Assembly (NCBI RefSeq): GCF_018305005.1
Contig: NZ_JAGQEG010000045.1
Location: 1 to 44,984, forward strand
DNA: 44,984 bases
Origin: Collimonas silvisoli
GTDB taxonomy: Bacteria > Pseudomonadota > Gammaproteobacteria > Burkholderiales > Burkholderiaceae_D
Reading direction: 5' to 3'
The first letter of the stretch is position 1; each line of letters begins with the position of its first letter. Below, piece after piece: positions 1 to 8,075 of this stretch. Below the pieces are notes generated by a model, which was not told the DNA's origin, made no database searches, and was given only the letters and a program-made list of their open reading frames with translations. Position numbers and translations under genes: made by a program.

Positions 1-135
1 TTTGAAGAAGTACATTCACTACTATAATCACGACCGCATCAAATTGAAACTAAACGGGCTGAGTCCTGTGCAATACAGAACCCAGCCCTTAGCAGCCTAG
101 CAAATCAAACCGTCCAACTTTATGGGGGCAGTTCA
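1..135 (+). mobile_element. Right end of an IS3-family insertion sequence
   Basis: The window opens inside an insertion sequence. It contains the last part of a transposase frame (see 2-100) and then, at 112-135, a typical IS3-group terminal sequence whose outer end reads TGAACTGCCCC when read inward from the right. The element should therefore end near base 135, just upstream of the aminotransferase gene. The left end and most of the element lie outside the window, so the target duplication and the completeness of the copy cannot be judged. Identification of the family is from the transposase tail and the shape of the end; the exact boundary is inferred. Confidence 0.7.
2..100 (+). CDS. IS3-family transposase (OrfB), C-terminal fragment
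   Basis: Reading from base 2, the frame gives about 32 residues including [10 protein letters not shown] and [10 protein letters not shown], and stops at TAG 98-100. This is the familiar C-terminal tail of the DDE integrase (OrfB) of IS3/IS150-group elements, which catalyses cut-and-paste or copy-paste transposition. The catalytic DDE core is off the left edge, so whether the copy is functional cannot be told. No start codon lies in the window. Confidence 0.85.
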   Translation: MKKYIHYYNHDRIKLKLNGLSPVQYRTQPLAA

Positions 136-257
136 GTTGAGCGGCTTTTTATTTGACGTGGAAACAGCCTGGATCACCGGCTCGGTGATTTTGCCGTGCC
201 ACCGCCAGCCATGCTTCGGCTACACTTGCTTATCGCTTTTGCTCACTGGATATTGCC

Positions 258-1436
258 ATGTCTCTGGATCATCCCGCCGTCGCCCGTGCCGTGGTTCGTC
301 AACTGGAAGCCTCGCGTATCCGCGAGGTTGCCAACGCCGGCATGGGCCGCGACGATGTATTGCCGTTCTGGTTCGGCGAACCGGATCAGGTGACCCCAAG
401 CTTCATTCGCGAAGCGGCCAAGGCCGGGCTGGATGACGGCGATACTTTCTACACCCACAACTACGGCATCCCGCCTTTGCGGGCGGCGATTGCCACTTAT
501 TTGTCGGCCTTGCATCAGCCGCTCGACGCCAGCCGGATAGCGGTCACCTCGTCCGGCGTATCGGCATTGATGGTGTTGTCGCAACTGATCATCAACCCCG
601 GCGATCGCGTGGTGGCGGTGACGCCGCTGTGGCCGAACGTCGCCGAGATCCCGAAAATCCTCGGCGCCGAAGTAGTGCGGGTGGCCTTGCAGTTCGGCCA
701 GACCTGGGAACTCGATCTGCAACAACTGCTGGACGCCTTGACGCCGGACACCCGCGCGGTCCTGTTGAATTCGCCCAACAATCCGACCGGCTGGGTGATG
801 CCGCGCGCGCAGCAGGAAATCGTGCTGGCGCACTGCCGCCGGCACGGCATCTGGATTGTCGCCGACGATGTGTATGAACGGCTGGTCTACACCGAGCAGC
901 CAGATGCACTGCAATGCGCGCCTTCCTTTCTGGATATCGCTGATGCCGACGACAGGCTGATTTCCTCCAACAGTTTTTCCAAATCCTGGCTGATGACCGG
1001 CTGGCGGCTGGGCTGGCTGGTGGCGCCGCCGGCCCTGATGACGGACATCGGCAAACTGATCGAATACAACACGTCCTGCGCGCCGGGGTTTGTGCAACGG
1101 GCCGGCGTGGTTGCCATCGAGCGTGGCGATGAAATCATCGGCAGCACGGTGGCGCGTTATCGCGCTGCGCGCGATTTTCTGTATCAGCGCTTGAATGCCA
1201 TGCCGGGGATCACCGCACCGCGGCCGAAGGGTGCTATGTATCTGTTCTTCCGCGTTGATGGCGTCAGCGATAGCCTGGCGCTGTGCAAGCAACTGGTGCG
1301 CGACGCCGGACTGGGCCTGGCTCCCGGCAATGCCTTCGGTCCGGAAGGGGAGGGTTATGTGCGCTGGTGTTTTGCCAGTTCGCTGGAGCGCCTGGAAGAC
1401 GGCGTGCAACGGCTGGAGCGCTTCCTGTCCGTCTGA
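258..1436 (+). CDS. Class I/II PLP-dependent aminotransferase
   Basis: This 392-residue protein belongs to fold-type I aminotransferases, which move an amino group between an amino acid and a keto acid using pyridoxal phosphate in the cytoplasm. Visible family motifs are NSPNNPTG at about 171-178 (cofactor ring and substrate contacts), ADDVYE at about 202-207 (the Asp that holds the PLP nitrogen) and SFSKSWLMTGWRLG around 239-252, where Lys242 is the expected Schiff-base lysine. The C-terminal RWCF supplies the usual carboxylate-binding Arg. Length is normal for the family. The ATG at 258 is used because the conserved N-terminus begins there; only a weak GGA-type ribosome site precedes it. 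The substrate is not recognisable: aspartate, aromatic or alanine aminotransferase activities are all possible. It stands alone, between an IS end and the ribose operon. Confidence 0.9.
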   Translation: MSLDHPAVARAVVRQLEASRIREVANAGMGRDDVLPFWFGEPDQVTPSFIREAAKAGLDDGDTFYTHNYGIPPLRAAIATYLSALHQPLDASRIAVTSSGVSALMVLSQLIINPGDRVVAVTPLWPNVAEIPKILGAEVVRVALQFGQTWELDLQQLLDALTPDTRAVLLNSPNNPTGWVMPRAQQEIVLAHCRRHGIWIVADDVYERLVYTEQPDALQCAPSFLDIADADDRLISSNSFSKSWLMTGWRLGWLVAPPALMTDIGKLIEYNTSCAPGFVQRAGVVAIERGDEIIGSTVARYRAARDFLYQRLNAMPGITAPRPKGAMYLFFRVDGVSDSLALCKQLVRDAGLGLAPGNAFGPEGEGYVRWCFASSLERLEDGVQRLERFLSV

Positions 1437-1543
1437 TCAACGATTGGTCAGCGGTTGATCGGCGGTTGGTATTGCGACCAGAATCTCTTGTTATCAACTT
1501 CCTCGAAAAATCTATTGCGGTTTCGGCAAGCAGCGCAACGGTC

Positions 1544-1573
1544 TTGAGTTTTTGCCGGATCTGATGCTATCAT
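1544..1573 (+). promoter_or_regulatory. Predicted promoter of the ribose operon
   Basis: A -35-like TTGAGT (1544-1549) and a -10-like TATCAT (1568-1573) are separated by 18 bp. Transcription would start near 1580, inside the palindromic operator at 1577-1598, giving a leader of about 120 nt before rbsB. The matches are 4/6 and 5/6 to sigma-70 consensus; the main support is the position relative to the operator. Confidence 0.5.
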
Positions 1574-1576
1574 CGA

Positions 1577-1598
1577 AACGCGCAAACGTTTGCGCGTT
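1577..1598. promoter_or_regulatory. LacI-family operator (RbsR box), perfect 22-bp palindrome
   Basis: The 22 bases are a perfect inverted repeat around the core CGCAAACGTTTGCG, with the central CG step typical of LacI/GalR/RbsR operators. It lies immediately downstream of the predicted -10 hexamer, the classical place for a repressor that blocks initiation. A LacI-family regulator is encoded within the same operon (5420-6427), so autoregulated, ribose-inducible repression is the simple inference. Confidence 0.85.
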
Positions 1599-1700
1599 CC
1601 AAATGATGGCATGCCGACCCGAACGGTTATGCCGTTCAACAACGCGTTTTATAGCCGAACTTCATAGCCGAACTTAATAAAAATTTTCAGGAGACTTTCG

Positions 1701-2657
1701 ATGAATACCCGTACCCGCCTCAAGCTGATTGCTGCCACCGTTCTCGTATGTGCACTGCCTTCTTTGCCAGCGCTGGCGCAGACCGCCGCCAAACCTAAGG
1801 TTGCGCTGGTAATGAAATCGCTGGCCAATGAATTTTTCCTGACCATGGAAAACGGCGCCAAGGAACACCAGAAGGCGCACGCTGCGCAATATGACCTGAT
1901 TGCCAACGGCATCAAGGACGAACAAGACACCTCGAACCAGATCAAGATCGTCGAACAGATGATCGTCTCCAAGGTCAACGGCCTGGTGATCGCACCGGCT
2001 GACTCGAAGGCGCTGGTGCCTGTCATCAAAAAAGCCATTGACGCCGGCATCATCGTGGTCAATATCGACAACAAGCTGGATGACGCGGCCCTCAAGGAAA
2101 AAGGCATCACAGTGCCATTCGTCGGCCCGGATAACCGCAAGGGCGCCAAGCTGGTCGGCGACTACCTGGCCAAGCAAATCAAGAGCGGCGACAAGGTCGG
2201 GATCATTGAAGGCGTTTCCACCACCATCAATGCGCAGCAACGTACCTTGGGTTTCCAGGATGCAATGACTGCAGCCGGCGCCAAGGTCGTCGGGGTGCAA
2301 TCGGGTCAATGGGAAATGGCGCCGGGCAACCAGATTGCCGCCGCCATGCTGAATGCGCATCCGGATATCAAGGCATTGTTGGCAGGTAACGACAACATGG
2401 CGCTGGGCGCAGTCGCCGCGGTCAAGGCTGCAGGCAAGACTGGCAAGGTGCTGGTGGTTGGCTACGACAACATCAACGCCATCAAGCCTATGCTGAAAGA
2501 CGGCCGCGTGCTGGCGACAGCCGACCAGTTCGCTTCGCAACAAGCAGTGTTCGGCATCGAGACGGTATTGAAGGCAATCACCGACAAAAAACCCCAGAAC
2601 ACCCTCGGCGGCACGGTTGAAACCAAGGTCGCGCTGGTGACCAAAGACAGCAAGTAA
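1701..2657 (+). CDS. rbsB: Ribose ABC transporter periplasmic binding protein
   Basis: This 318-residue protein captures sugar in the periplasm and delivers it to the RbsAC importer. It begins with a classical signal peptide (basic MNTRTRLK, hydrophobic core, ALAQ cleavage region near residue 27). The mature part has the type I periplasmic-binding fold of the RbsB family (Peripla_BP_4), with VALVMKSLANEFF at the start, INGLVIAP-like and VVNIDNKLDD segments, and GYDNINAIKPMLKDG near the end. The start at 1701 is supported by AGGAGA at 1689-1694. It is the first gene of a six-gene operon that also encodes ribokinase and ribose pyranase, which is the reason for naming ribose as the substrate. 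A strong hairpin follows its stop codon. Confidence 0.9.
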   Translation: MNTRTRLKLIAATVLVCALPSLPALAQTAAKPKVALVMKSLANEFFLTMENGAKEHQKAHAAQYDLIANGIKDEQDTSNQIKIVEQMIVSKVNGLVIAPADSKALVPVIKKAIDAGIIVVNIDNKLDDAALKEKGITVPFVGPDNRKGAKLVGDYLAKQIKSGDKVGIIEGVSTTINAQQRTLGFQDAMTAAGAKVVGVQSGQWEMAPGNQIAAAMLNAHPDIKALLAGNDNMALGAVAAVKAAGKTGKVLVVGYDNINAIKPMLKDGRVLATADQFASQQAVFGIETVLKAITDKKPQNTLGGTVETKVALVTKDSK

Positions 2658-2668
2658 TCAAGCAACGC

Positions 2669-2728
2669 GGGACAGGGCTGGGCAGCCGTAGCCGTTGAAG
2701 CAAGCGTGCGGCGGCTCAGCCCTGTCCC
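2669..2728 (+). other. Intercistronic RNA hairpin between rbsB and rbsA
   Basis: GGGACAGGGCTG (2669-2680) and CAGCCCTGTCCC (2717-2728) form a perfect 12-bp stem, with further weak AGCCG/CGGCT pairing inside. No U-run follows, so it is not a standard terminator. By analogy with other binding-protein transporter operons, it probably protects the 3' end of rbsB mRNA or lowers read-through into rbsA, so that binding protein is made in excess. That role is inferred. Confidence 0.7.
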
Positions 2729-2779
2729 CGACGAGCTTATCGTCAACACGCTACTACACCTGCCATTGGTGGAGACAGA

Positions 2780-4384
2780 ATGTCCAACGAATTCATCGCG
2801 GCGCACCAGCCTGAGGTGCGTACCGCTGCAGCCGCAGTTCCCTTTTTAAGCTTGGCCGGAATTGGCAAGACCTATGTCGAACCGGTATTGAGCGACGTCT
2901 CGATCAGCATCAGCCCAGGTCAGATCCTGGCCCTGACCGGTGAAAACGGCGCCGGTAAAAGCACTCTGTCGAAAATTGTCTGCGGCCTGGTGGACGCAAC
3001 TACCGGCAGCATGCTGCTCGACGGCCACAGCTATCAGCCGGGTTCGCGCAAGGATGCCGAGCATCTGGGTATCCGCATGGTGATGCAGGAATTGAATCTG
3101 ATTCCAACCTTGAGCATTGCCGAAAACCTGTATTTCAACCAGCTGCCGCATCGCTTCGGCTGGATCGACAAGGCCGCGCTGGCGCAGGCGACTCGGGTCC
3201 AGATGGCGGCGGTAGGCCTGACCGATCTCGATCCGTGGACGCCGGTCGGCGAACTGGGCGTGGGCCATCAGCAAATGGTGGAAATTGCGCGCAACCTGAT
3301 CGGCAGCTGCCGTTTGCTGGTGCTGGACGAACCTACGGCCATGCTGACCAGCCGCGAGGTCGAGTTGCTGTTCACGCAGATTGCGCGGCTGCAATCGGAA
3401 GGCGTCGCCATCATTTATATTTCGCATCGGCTGGAAGAGCTGAAGCGCGTGGCCGACCGCATCGCCGTATTGCGCGATGGACAGCTGGTATGTGACGACG
3501 CTATCGACGGCTACAACACTGAGGCGCTGGTGCAATTGATGGTTGGTCGTGCGGCGGAAGCTGAACTCGATCTCGGCCATCGCAGCATCGGCGCGCCCCT
3601 GCTGCGGGTGCGCGATCTCGGACGTGGCGCAGTGGTTGCACCGACCTCATTCGATTTGCGCGCCGGTGAAATTCTCGGCGTCGCCGGGTTGATCGGCTCA
3701 GGCCGCACCGAATTGCTACGGCTGATTTTCGGTGCGGATCGCGCCGATCACGGCGAAGTATTCATCGGCGATCAGACCCAGGCCGCCAAAATCTCCTCGC
3801 CGAAAGACGCCATCGCCGCCGGCATCGCCATGATCACCGAAGACCGCAAGAGCCAGGGATTGCTGTTGCCGCAATCGATTGGCCTTAACACCACGTTGGC
3901 TAAACTGCCGGCTGTCAGCAAGTTCGGGATACTCGATAAGCAGGCCGAAGCCGAGGTCGCCGCGGACTACATCAAGCGCTTGCGGATCCGCTCGCGCAAC
4001 GGCATGCAGGCGGCTGGCGAACTGTCTGGCGGCAATCAGCAGAAGGTGGTTATCGCGCGCTGGCTGTACCGCGATTGCCCGATCATGCTGTTCGACGAGC
4101 CGACCCGCGGCATCGATATCGGCGCCAAGTTCGATATCTATAAACTGCTGGCCGAACTTTCGCGGCAAGGCAAGGGCCTGCTGATCGTGTCCAGCGACCT
4201 GCGCGAACTGATGCTGATTTGCGACCGCATCGCCGTGATGAGCGCCGGCAAGCTGGTCGACACCTTCGAGCGCGGTGAGTGGAGCCAGGAGACGATTCTG
4301 GCCGCTGCGTTCAGCGGCTACGTGAACGGCAACGGCGCCGGCAATAACGCCCCGGCAGATACATCAACCGCGCAAGCCGCCTGA
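2780..4384 (+). CDS. rbsA: Ribose ABC transporter ATP-binding protein, two ATPase domains
   Basis: The 534-residue protein carries two ABC domains in tandem, as in RbsA/MglA/XylG, and powers ribose import from the cytoplasmic side. Domain 1 has Walker A GENGAGKST at about 54-62 and a Walker B LLVLDEPTAML. Domain 2 starts with the degenerate GLIGSGRTELL loop usual in this family, then has signature LSGGNQQK and Walker B LFDEPTRGID. The protein is a little longer than E. coli RbsA (about 500), owing to N- and C-terminal tails rich in Ala, Asn and Pro. The ATG at 2780 has GGAGAC at 2769-2774 upstream. It follows the hairpin after rbsB and is followed 32 bp later by the permease gene. Confidence 0.93.
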   Translation: MSNEFIAAHQPEVRTAAAAVPFLSLAGIGKTYVEPVLSDVSISISPGQILALTGENGAGKSTLSKIVCGLVDATTGSMLLDGHSYQPGSRKDAEHLGIRMVMQELNLIPTLSIAENLYFNQLPHRFGWIDKAALAQATRVQMAAVGLTDLDPWTPVGELGVGHQQMVEIARNLIGSCRLLVLDEPTAMLTSREVELLFTQIARLQSEGVAIIYISHRLEELKRVADRIAVLRDGQLVCDDAIDGYNTEALVQLMVGRAAEAELDLGHRSIGAPLLRVRDLGRGAVVAPTSFDLRAGEILGVAGLIGSGRTELLRLIFGADRADHGEVFIGDQTQAAKISSPKDAIAAGIAMITEDRKSQGLLLPQSIGLNTTLAKLPAVSKFGILDKQAEAEVAADYIKRLRIRSRNGMQAAGELSGGNQQKVVIARWLYRDCPIMLFDEPTRGIDIGAKFDIYKLLAELSRQGKGLLIVSSDLRELMLICDRIAVMSAGKLVDTFERGEWSQETILAAAFSGYVNGNGAGNNAPADTSTAQAA

Positions 4385-4416
4385 AGTCCGCGCTGAAATC
4401 AACATAATCGAAAATC

Positions 4417-5394
4417 ATGACAACTCTCTTTTTTACCCGAGGTTTTACCCAAAGCATGTCCGGCCTGAAGAATTACCTGGGCCTGATCGGCGCGCTGCTT
4501 GCCATGTGCGTGCTGTTCTCTTTCTTAAGCGAAAATTTCCTGACCTCAGCCACTTTCACAACCTTGTCCAACGATATTCCGACGCTGGTGGTGATGGCGG
4601 TCGGCATGACCTTTGTGCTGATCATCGGCGGCATCGACCTCTCGGTCGGTTCGGTGATGGCGCTGGCAGCCTCGGTGCTGTCGATGGCGATGGTGCGCTG
4701 GGGCTGGCCCTTGTTTGGCGCCGCCGCGCTGGGCGTGCTGGTGGCCAGCTTGTGCGGCATGCTGACCGGTTCGATTTCAGTCGGCTGGCGGATTCCTTCC
4801 TTCATCGTCTCGCTGGGCGTGCTGGAAATGGCGCGCGGCCTGGCTTACCAGGTCACCAATTCGCGCACTGAATATATCGGCAGCGCGGTGGACGGCATCA
4901 GCTCGCCGATCCTGCTTGGCATGTCGCCGGCTTTCCTGTCGGCCATTGTGGTCGTCATCGTCGGCCATCTGGTATTGACCAAGACCGTGCTGGGACGCCA
5001 TTGGATCGGCATCGGCACCAATGAAGAGGCGGTGCGCCTGGCCGGTATCAATCCGCGTCCCAGCAAGGTGCTGGTGTTTGCCTTGATGGGTTTGCTGGCG
5101 GGTGTCGGTGCGTTGTTCCAGGTATCGCGGCTGGAAGCGGCAGATCCTAACGGCGGCGTCGGCATGGAGCTGCAAGTAATCGCGGCGGTGGTGATCGGCG
5201 GCACCAGCCTGATGGGCGGGCGCGGTTCGGTGATCAGCACTTTCATCGGCGTGCTGATTATCTCGGTGCTGGAAGCAGGCCTGGCGCAAGTCGGCGTCAG
5301 CGAACCGATGAAACGCATCATCACCGGACTGGTGATTGTGGCAGCGGTGGTGCTGGATACCTATCGCCGCCGCGGCGAACGTTCAACGCACTAA
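4417..5394 (+). CDS. rbsC: Ribose ABC transporter permease
   Basis: A 325-residue, very hydrophobic inner-membrane protein of the RbsC/AraH permease family (BPD_transp_2). It forms the channel dimer for the RbsA ATPase. Conserved stretches include GGIDLSVGSVMAL near residue 70 and, towards the end, VVIGGTSLMGGRGSV, which are hallmarks of sugar-type permeases. Eight or more membrane spans are apparent. The N-terminus (MTTLFFTRGFTQ) is slightly extended relative to the usual start, and a methionine at residue 14 would be an alternative. It is 25 bp upstream of the regulator gene and clearly in the same operon. Confidence 0.92.
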   Translation: MTTLFFTRGFTQSMSGLKNYLGLIGALLAMCVLFSFLSENFLTSATFTTLSNDIPTLVVMAVGMTFVLIIGGIDLSVGSVMALAASVLSMAMVRWGWPLFGAAALGVLVASLCGMLTGSISVGWRIPSFIVSLGVLEMARGLAYQVTNSRTEYIGSAVDGISSPILLGMSPAFLSAIVVVIVGHLVLTKTVLGRHWIGIGTNEEAVRLAGINPRPSKVLVFALMGLLAGVGALFQVSRLEAADPNGGVGMELQVIAAVVIGGTSLMGGRGSVISTFIGVLIISVLEAGLAQVGVSEPMKRIITGLVIVAAVVLDTYRRRGERSTH

Positions 5395-5419
5395 TCTGCA
5401 TCAGGCTTGAGTAAATAAT

Positions 5420-6427
5420 ATGGCAACCATCAAGGATGTAGCGCGCACCGCCGGGGTTTCGTACACCACGGTTTCGCACGTCCTCAACCAGACCCGCCCG
5501 GTCAGCGACGACGCCCGGGCGCGGGTGCTGGCGGCGGTGGAATCGCTGGCCTATGTGCCGAGCGCGCTGGCGCGCTCCTTGAAAAGCAAGACCACCGGCA
5601 GTATCGGCCTGATCATTCCGAACAACACCAATCCGTATTTTTCGGAAGTGGCACGGGGCATTGAGGACAGTTGTTATGCCGCCGGTTACAGCGTCATCTT
5701 GTGCAACTCGGATGACGATCCGGCCAAGCAACGCGATTATCTCAACGTGCTGCTGACCAAACGCTGCGATGGCCTGATCGTGGCCACATTGGCGCAGACC
5801 GATGGCGAACTGTTGCGCAAGATGAAAGTGCCGACCGTGCTGCTGGACCGTGCGCCGAAAGACATGGCGATCGATCTGGTGGCGGTCGACAACGTCGCCG
5901 GCGGCGTGCTGGCGGCCGAGCATCTGCTGAGCTTGGGCCGGCGTCGCATTGCCTGCATCGGCGGCCCGCAAGACATTGCGATTTCGCGCGAGCGGATCGG
6001 CGGCTTGCGCCAGACTTTGCAGGCCGCCGGCGTTGCGTTGCCTGACAGCTTGCTGGCCTATGCCGATTTCACCAGCGCCGGCGGCTATCTGGCGGCCCGT
6101 AGCCTGCTGGCGCGCTTTGCATCCCTGCCTTCGCAAGCGCCGGATGCGATTTTCTGCTGTAACGATCTGATGGCGATCGGCGCGCTGCGTGCCGCGGCAG
6201 AGCGCGGCATCGCGGTGCCCGAGGCGCTGGCGGTGGTAGGTTTCGATGATATCGACCTGGCGCAATTCGTCCATCCGACCTTGACCAGCGTCGCCCAGAA
6301 TACGCGCAAGCTCGGACAGCTCACCGCCGAGTGCCTGCTGCAACGGATTGCGACGCCGGATCGGCCCTTGCAGCGGATTTCGATTGCCCCCGAATTGCAT
6401 ATCCGAGGCTCGACCGTTGGGCCGTGA
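5420..6427 (+). CDS. rbsR: LacI-family ribose operon repressor
   Basis: The 335-residue protein has a textbook LacI helix-turn-helix at residues 2-25 (TIKDVARTAGVSYTTVSHVL), the hinge helix PSALARSLKS, and then a periplasmic-binding-like effector domain beginning GSIGLIIPNNTNPYFSE. The closing DDIDLAQFVHPTLTSV segment is typical of RbsR/PurR relatives. It probably binds the 22-bp palindrome at 1577-1598 and releases it when ribose or a derivative binds. Placing the regulator inside the operon, between permease and kinase, gives autoregulation. The ribosome binding site is weak (only AGG/GAG fragments upstream of 5420), consistent with low expression of a repressor. Confidence 0.9.
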   Translation: MATIKDVARTAGVSYTTVSHVLNQTRPVSDDARARVLAAVESLAYVPSALARSLKSKTTGSIGLIIPNNTNPYFSEVARGIEDSCYAAGYSVILCNSDDDPAKQRDYLNVLLTKRCDGLIVATLAQTDGELLRKMKVPTVLLDRAPKDMAIDLVAVDNVAGGVLAAEHLLSLGRRRIACIGGPQDIAISRERIGGLRQTLQAAGVALPDSLLAYADFTSAGGYLAARSLLARFASLPSQAPDAIFCCNDLMAIGALRAAAERGIAVPEALAVVGFDDIDLAQFVHPTLTSVAQNTRKLGQLTAECLLQRIATPDRPLQRISIAPELHIRGSTVGP

Positions 6428-6467
6428 GTACAATAAATTCTAGTAACCCTTACTTTTAAAAACACAC

Positions 6468-7382
6468 ATGATCGTCATCATCGGCAGTATCAATATGGAT
6501 CTGGTGCTACGCGTGCCGCGCATGCCGCATCCCGGCGAAACCTTGTCCGGCGGCCGCTTCCAGACCATCTCCGGCGGCAAGGGCGCCAATCAGGCCGTCG
6601 CTTGCGCGCGCCTCAGCGCCGACAGCGTGAAAGTGGCGATGGTCGCCTGTCTCGGCGACGATGCGTTTGGTGCAGAACTGCGCGCTGCCTTGCGCCGCGA
6701 TGGCATCGACGATAGCCATGTCAGCACCATACAAGGGGAAGCGTCAGGCGTAGCCTCGATCCTGGTCGACGCCAACGGCCAGAACAGCATCGTGCTGGCG
6801 GCCGGCGCCAATGACGCGCTGAGTCCGGCCCATATCGACGCTGCCCGCAGCCTGATCGAACAGGCGCGTATCGTCGTCTTGCAGCTGGAGACGCCGCTGG
6901 CCACCGTCAGCCATGCGATCAAGCTGGCGCATCAACTGGGCAAGATCGTGGTGCTGAATCCGGCGCCGGCGCAAGCCTTGCCTGCCGCCTTGCTGGCGCA
7001 AGTGGAATATCTGATTCCGAATGAAATCGAAGCGGCCATGCTGGCCGGTTTGAACGCTGCCAGTCTCGATAACGACGCCGCGATCGAAGCCGCAGCCGCA
7101 AAATTGCGTGCAGCCGGCAGCGCCAATGTGCTGGTCACGTTGGGCGAGAAGGGCGTGTATGCCGCGCTGTCGTCCGGCTCCGTTCATTTCGCTGCGCAAC
7201 CGGCCAAGGCGGTCGATACCACCGCCGCCGGCGATACCTTCATCGGCGGTTTTGTCGCCGCCCTGGCCGAAGGCCGCAGCGAAGCCGACGCCATCGCCTT
7301 CGGTCAACGCGCAGCAGCCTTGAGCGTGGCGCGCATCGGCGCACAGACCTCGATTCCTTATCGTCACGAACTGGAGGCTTGA
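6468..7382 (+). CDS. rbsK: Ribokinase
   Basis: This 304-residue PfkB-family sugar kinase phosphorylates ribose to ribose 5-phosphate with ATP, feeding it into the pentose phosphate pathway and nucleotide synthesis. Signatures are the N-terminal [15 protein letters not shown], the first PfkB motif [14 protein letters not shown] at about 37-50, and the second motif [13 protein letters not shown] near residue 250, whose Asp is the catalytic base. Length matches the family. The start at 6468 lacks an obvious Shine-Dalgarno sequence. It ends one base before the start of rbsD. Confidence 0.94.
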   Translation: MIVIIGSINMDLVLRVPRMPHPGETLSGGRFQTISGGKGANQAVACARLSADSVKVAMVACLGDDAFGAELRAALRRDGIDDSHVSTIQGEASGVASILVDANGQNSIVLAAGANDALSPAHIDAARSLIEQARIVVLQLETPLATVSHAIKLAHQLGKIVVLNPAPAQALPAALLAQVEYLIPNEIEAAMLAGLNAASLDNDAAIEAAAAKLRAAGSANVLVTLGEKGVYAALSSGSVHFAAQPAKAVDTTAAGDTFIGGFVAALAEGRSEADAIAFGQRAAALSVARIGAQTSIPYRHELEA

Positions 7383-7383
7383 G

Positions 7384-7776
7384 ATGAAAAAGAGCCCATT
7401 GCTGAATATCGCCCTGTCGCAATTGATTGCCTCGCTCGGTCACGGCGAAAGCATTGTGATCGGCGACGCCGGTTTGCCGGTGCCGCCCGGCGTGCCGCTG
7501 ATCGACCTGGCGCTGACGCGCGGCGTACCCGGTTTCATGGCGACCCTGCAAACGGTATTGACGGAAATGCAGGTCGAACACCATGTGCTGGCCGACGAGC
7601 TGCCGCTGCACAGCCCGCAATTGGCGCAGCAGATCGACACTCTCGGCCTAGCCGACAAGCGCACTTTGTCGCATGCCGATTTCAAGCGCATGACCCAAAG
7701 CGCCAAAGCCGTTATCCGCACCGGCGAATTCACGCCGTATGCCAACATCATCCTGGTTGCCGGCGTAGTTTTTTGA
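7384..7776 (+). CDS. rbsD: D-ribose pyranase
   Basis: A 130-residue RbsD/FucU-family mutarotase that converts beta-pyranose to beta-furanose ribose, the form used by ribokinase. Recognisable features are the N-terminal [18 protein letters not shown] with the conserved His, the GDAGLPVP motif, and the C-terminal [11 protein letters not shown]. It is slightly shorter than E. coli RbsD (139). It starts two bases after the rbsK stop codon, so the two are probably translationally coupled. No terminator hairpin with a U-run is visible after it; a TTGACA at 7773-7778 overlaps its stop. Confidence 0.92.
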   Translation: MKKSPLLNIALSQLIASLGHGESIVIGDAGLPVPPGVPLIDLALTRGVPGFMATLQTVLTEMQVEHHVLADELPLHSPQLAQQIDTLGLADKRTLSHADFKRMTQSAKAVIRTGEFTPYANIILVAGVVF

Positions 7777-7795
7777 CAATATTCCAGCCAGATGC

Positions 7796-7823
7796 CTGAC
7801 AAGCCGCTTATGGCAGGTACAAT
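7796..7823 (+). promoter_or_regulatory. Predicted promoter for the DUF3717 gene
   Basis: CTGACA (7796-7801), a 16-bp spacer and TACAAT (7818-7823) resemble a sigma-70 promoter. The predicted start point would be at about 7829-7831, that is, at or next to the ATG at 7830. The transcript would then be leaderless or nearly so, which agrees with the lack of any Shine-Dalgarno sequence (only AAAGCC separates TACAAT from ATG). Confidence 0.5.
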
Positions 7824-7829
7824 AAAGCC

Positions 7830-8075
7830 ATGAATATCTCATTGCCCGAACTGGAACAAGCCATCAATTACTGGCGTCTGCAACGGCCTGCGGTAGGGGA
7901 AGAATGCGCATTGTCGCCTGAGGTCAATGCGCTGGCCAACGTGTATGCCTTGATGATCATCAATCACAGCAGCAGCGTCGCGCTGGCCACCATGGACAGC
8001 GTTGCGCAACAGCTGATCGGCGCCTGGCGCCAGCATATGCTGGATCTCAGCACCGCCGCCAAATCAATGGGCTAA
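7830..8075 (+). CDS. DUF3717 family protein
   Basis: An 81-residue acidic, cytoplasmic-looking protein starting MNISLPELEQAINYWR and containing LSPEVNALANVYALMII. I recognise it as the small DUF3717 family found in Burkholderiales; no biochemical function is known to me. It has no signal peptide, membrane span or metal motif. Its last 12 bases overlap, on the opposite strand, the 3' end of the radical SAM gene, so the two transcripts converge and are antisense at their ends. No ribosome binding site precedes the ATG (see the promoter at 7796-7823). Confidence 0.8.
   Translation: MNISLPELEQAINYWRLQRPAVGEECALSPEVNALANVYALMIINHSSSVALATMDSVAQQLIGAWRQHMLDLSTAAKSMG

Noticed and set aside
243-1409. 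388-residue open frame on the minus strand opposite the aminotransferase gene
   Set aside because: It is a codon-periodicity shadow: high GC in third positions keeps the antisense frame open. The translation is rich in His, Arg and Gln with no family motif, while the plus-strand protein is clearly an aminotransferase.
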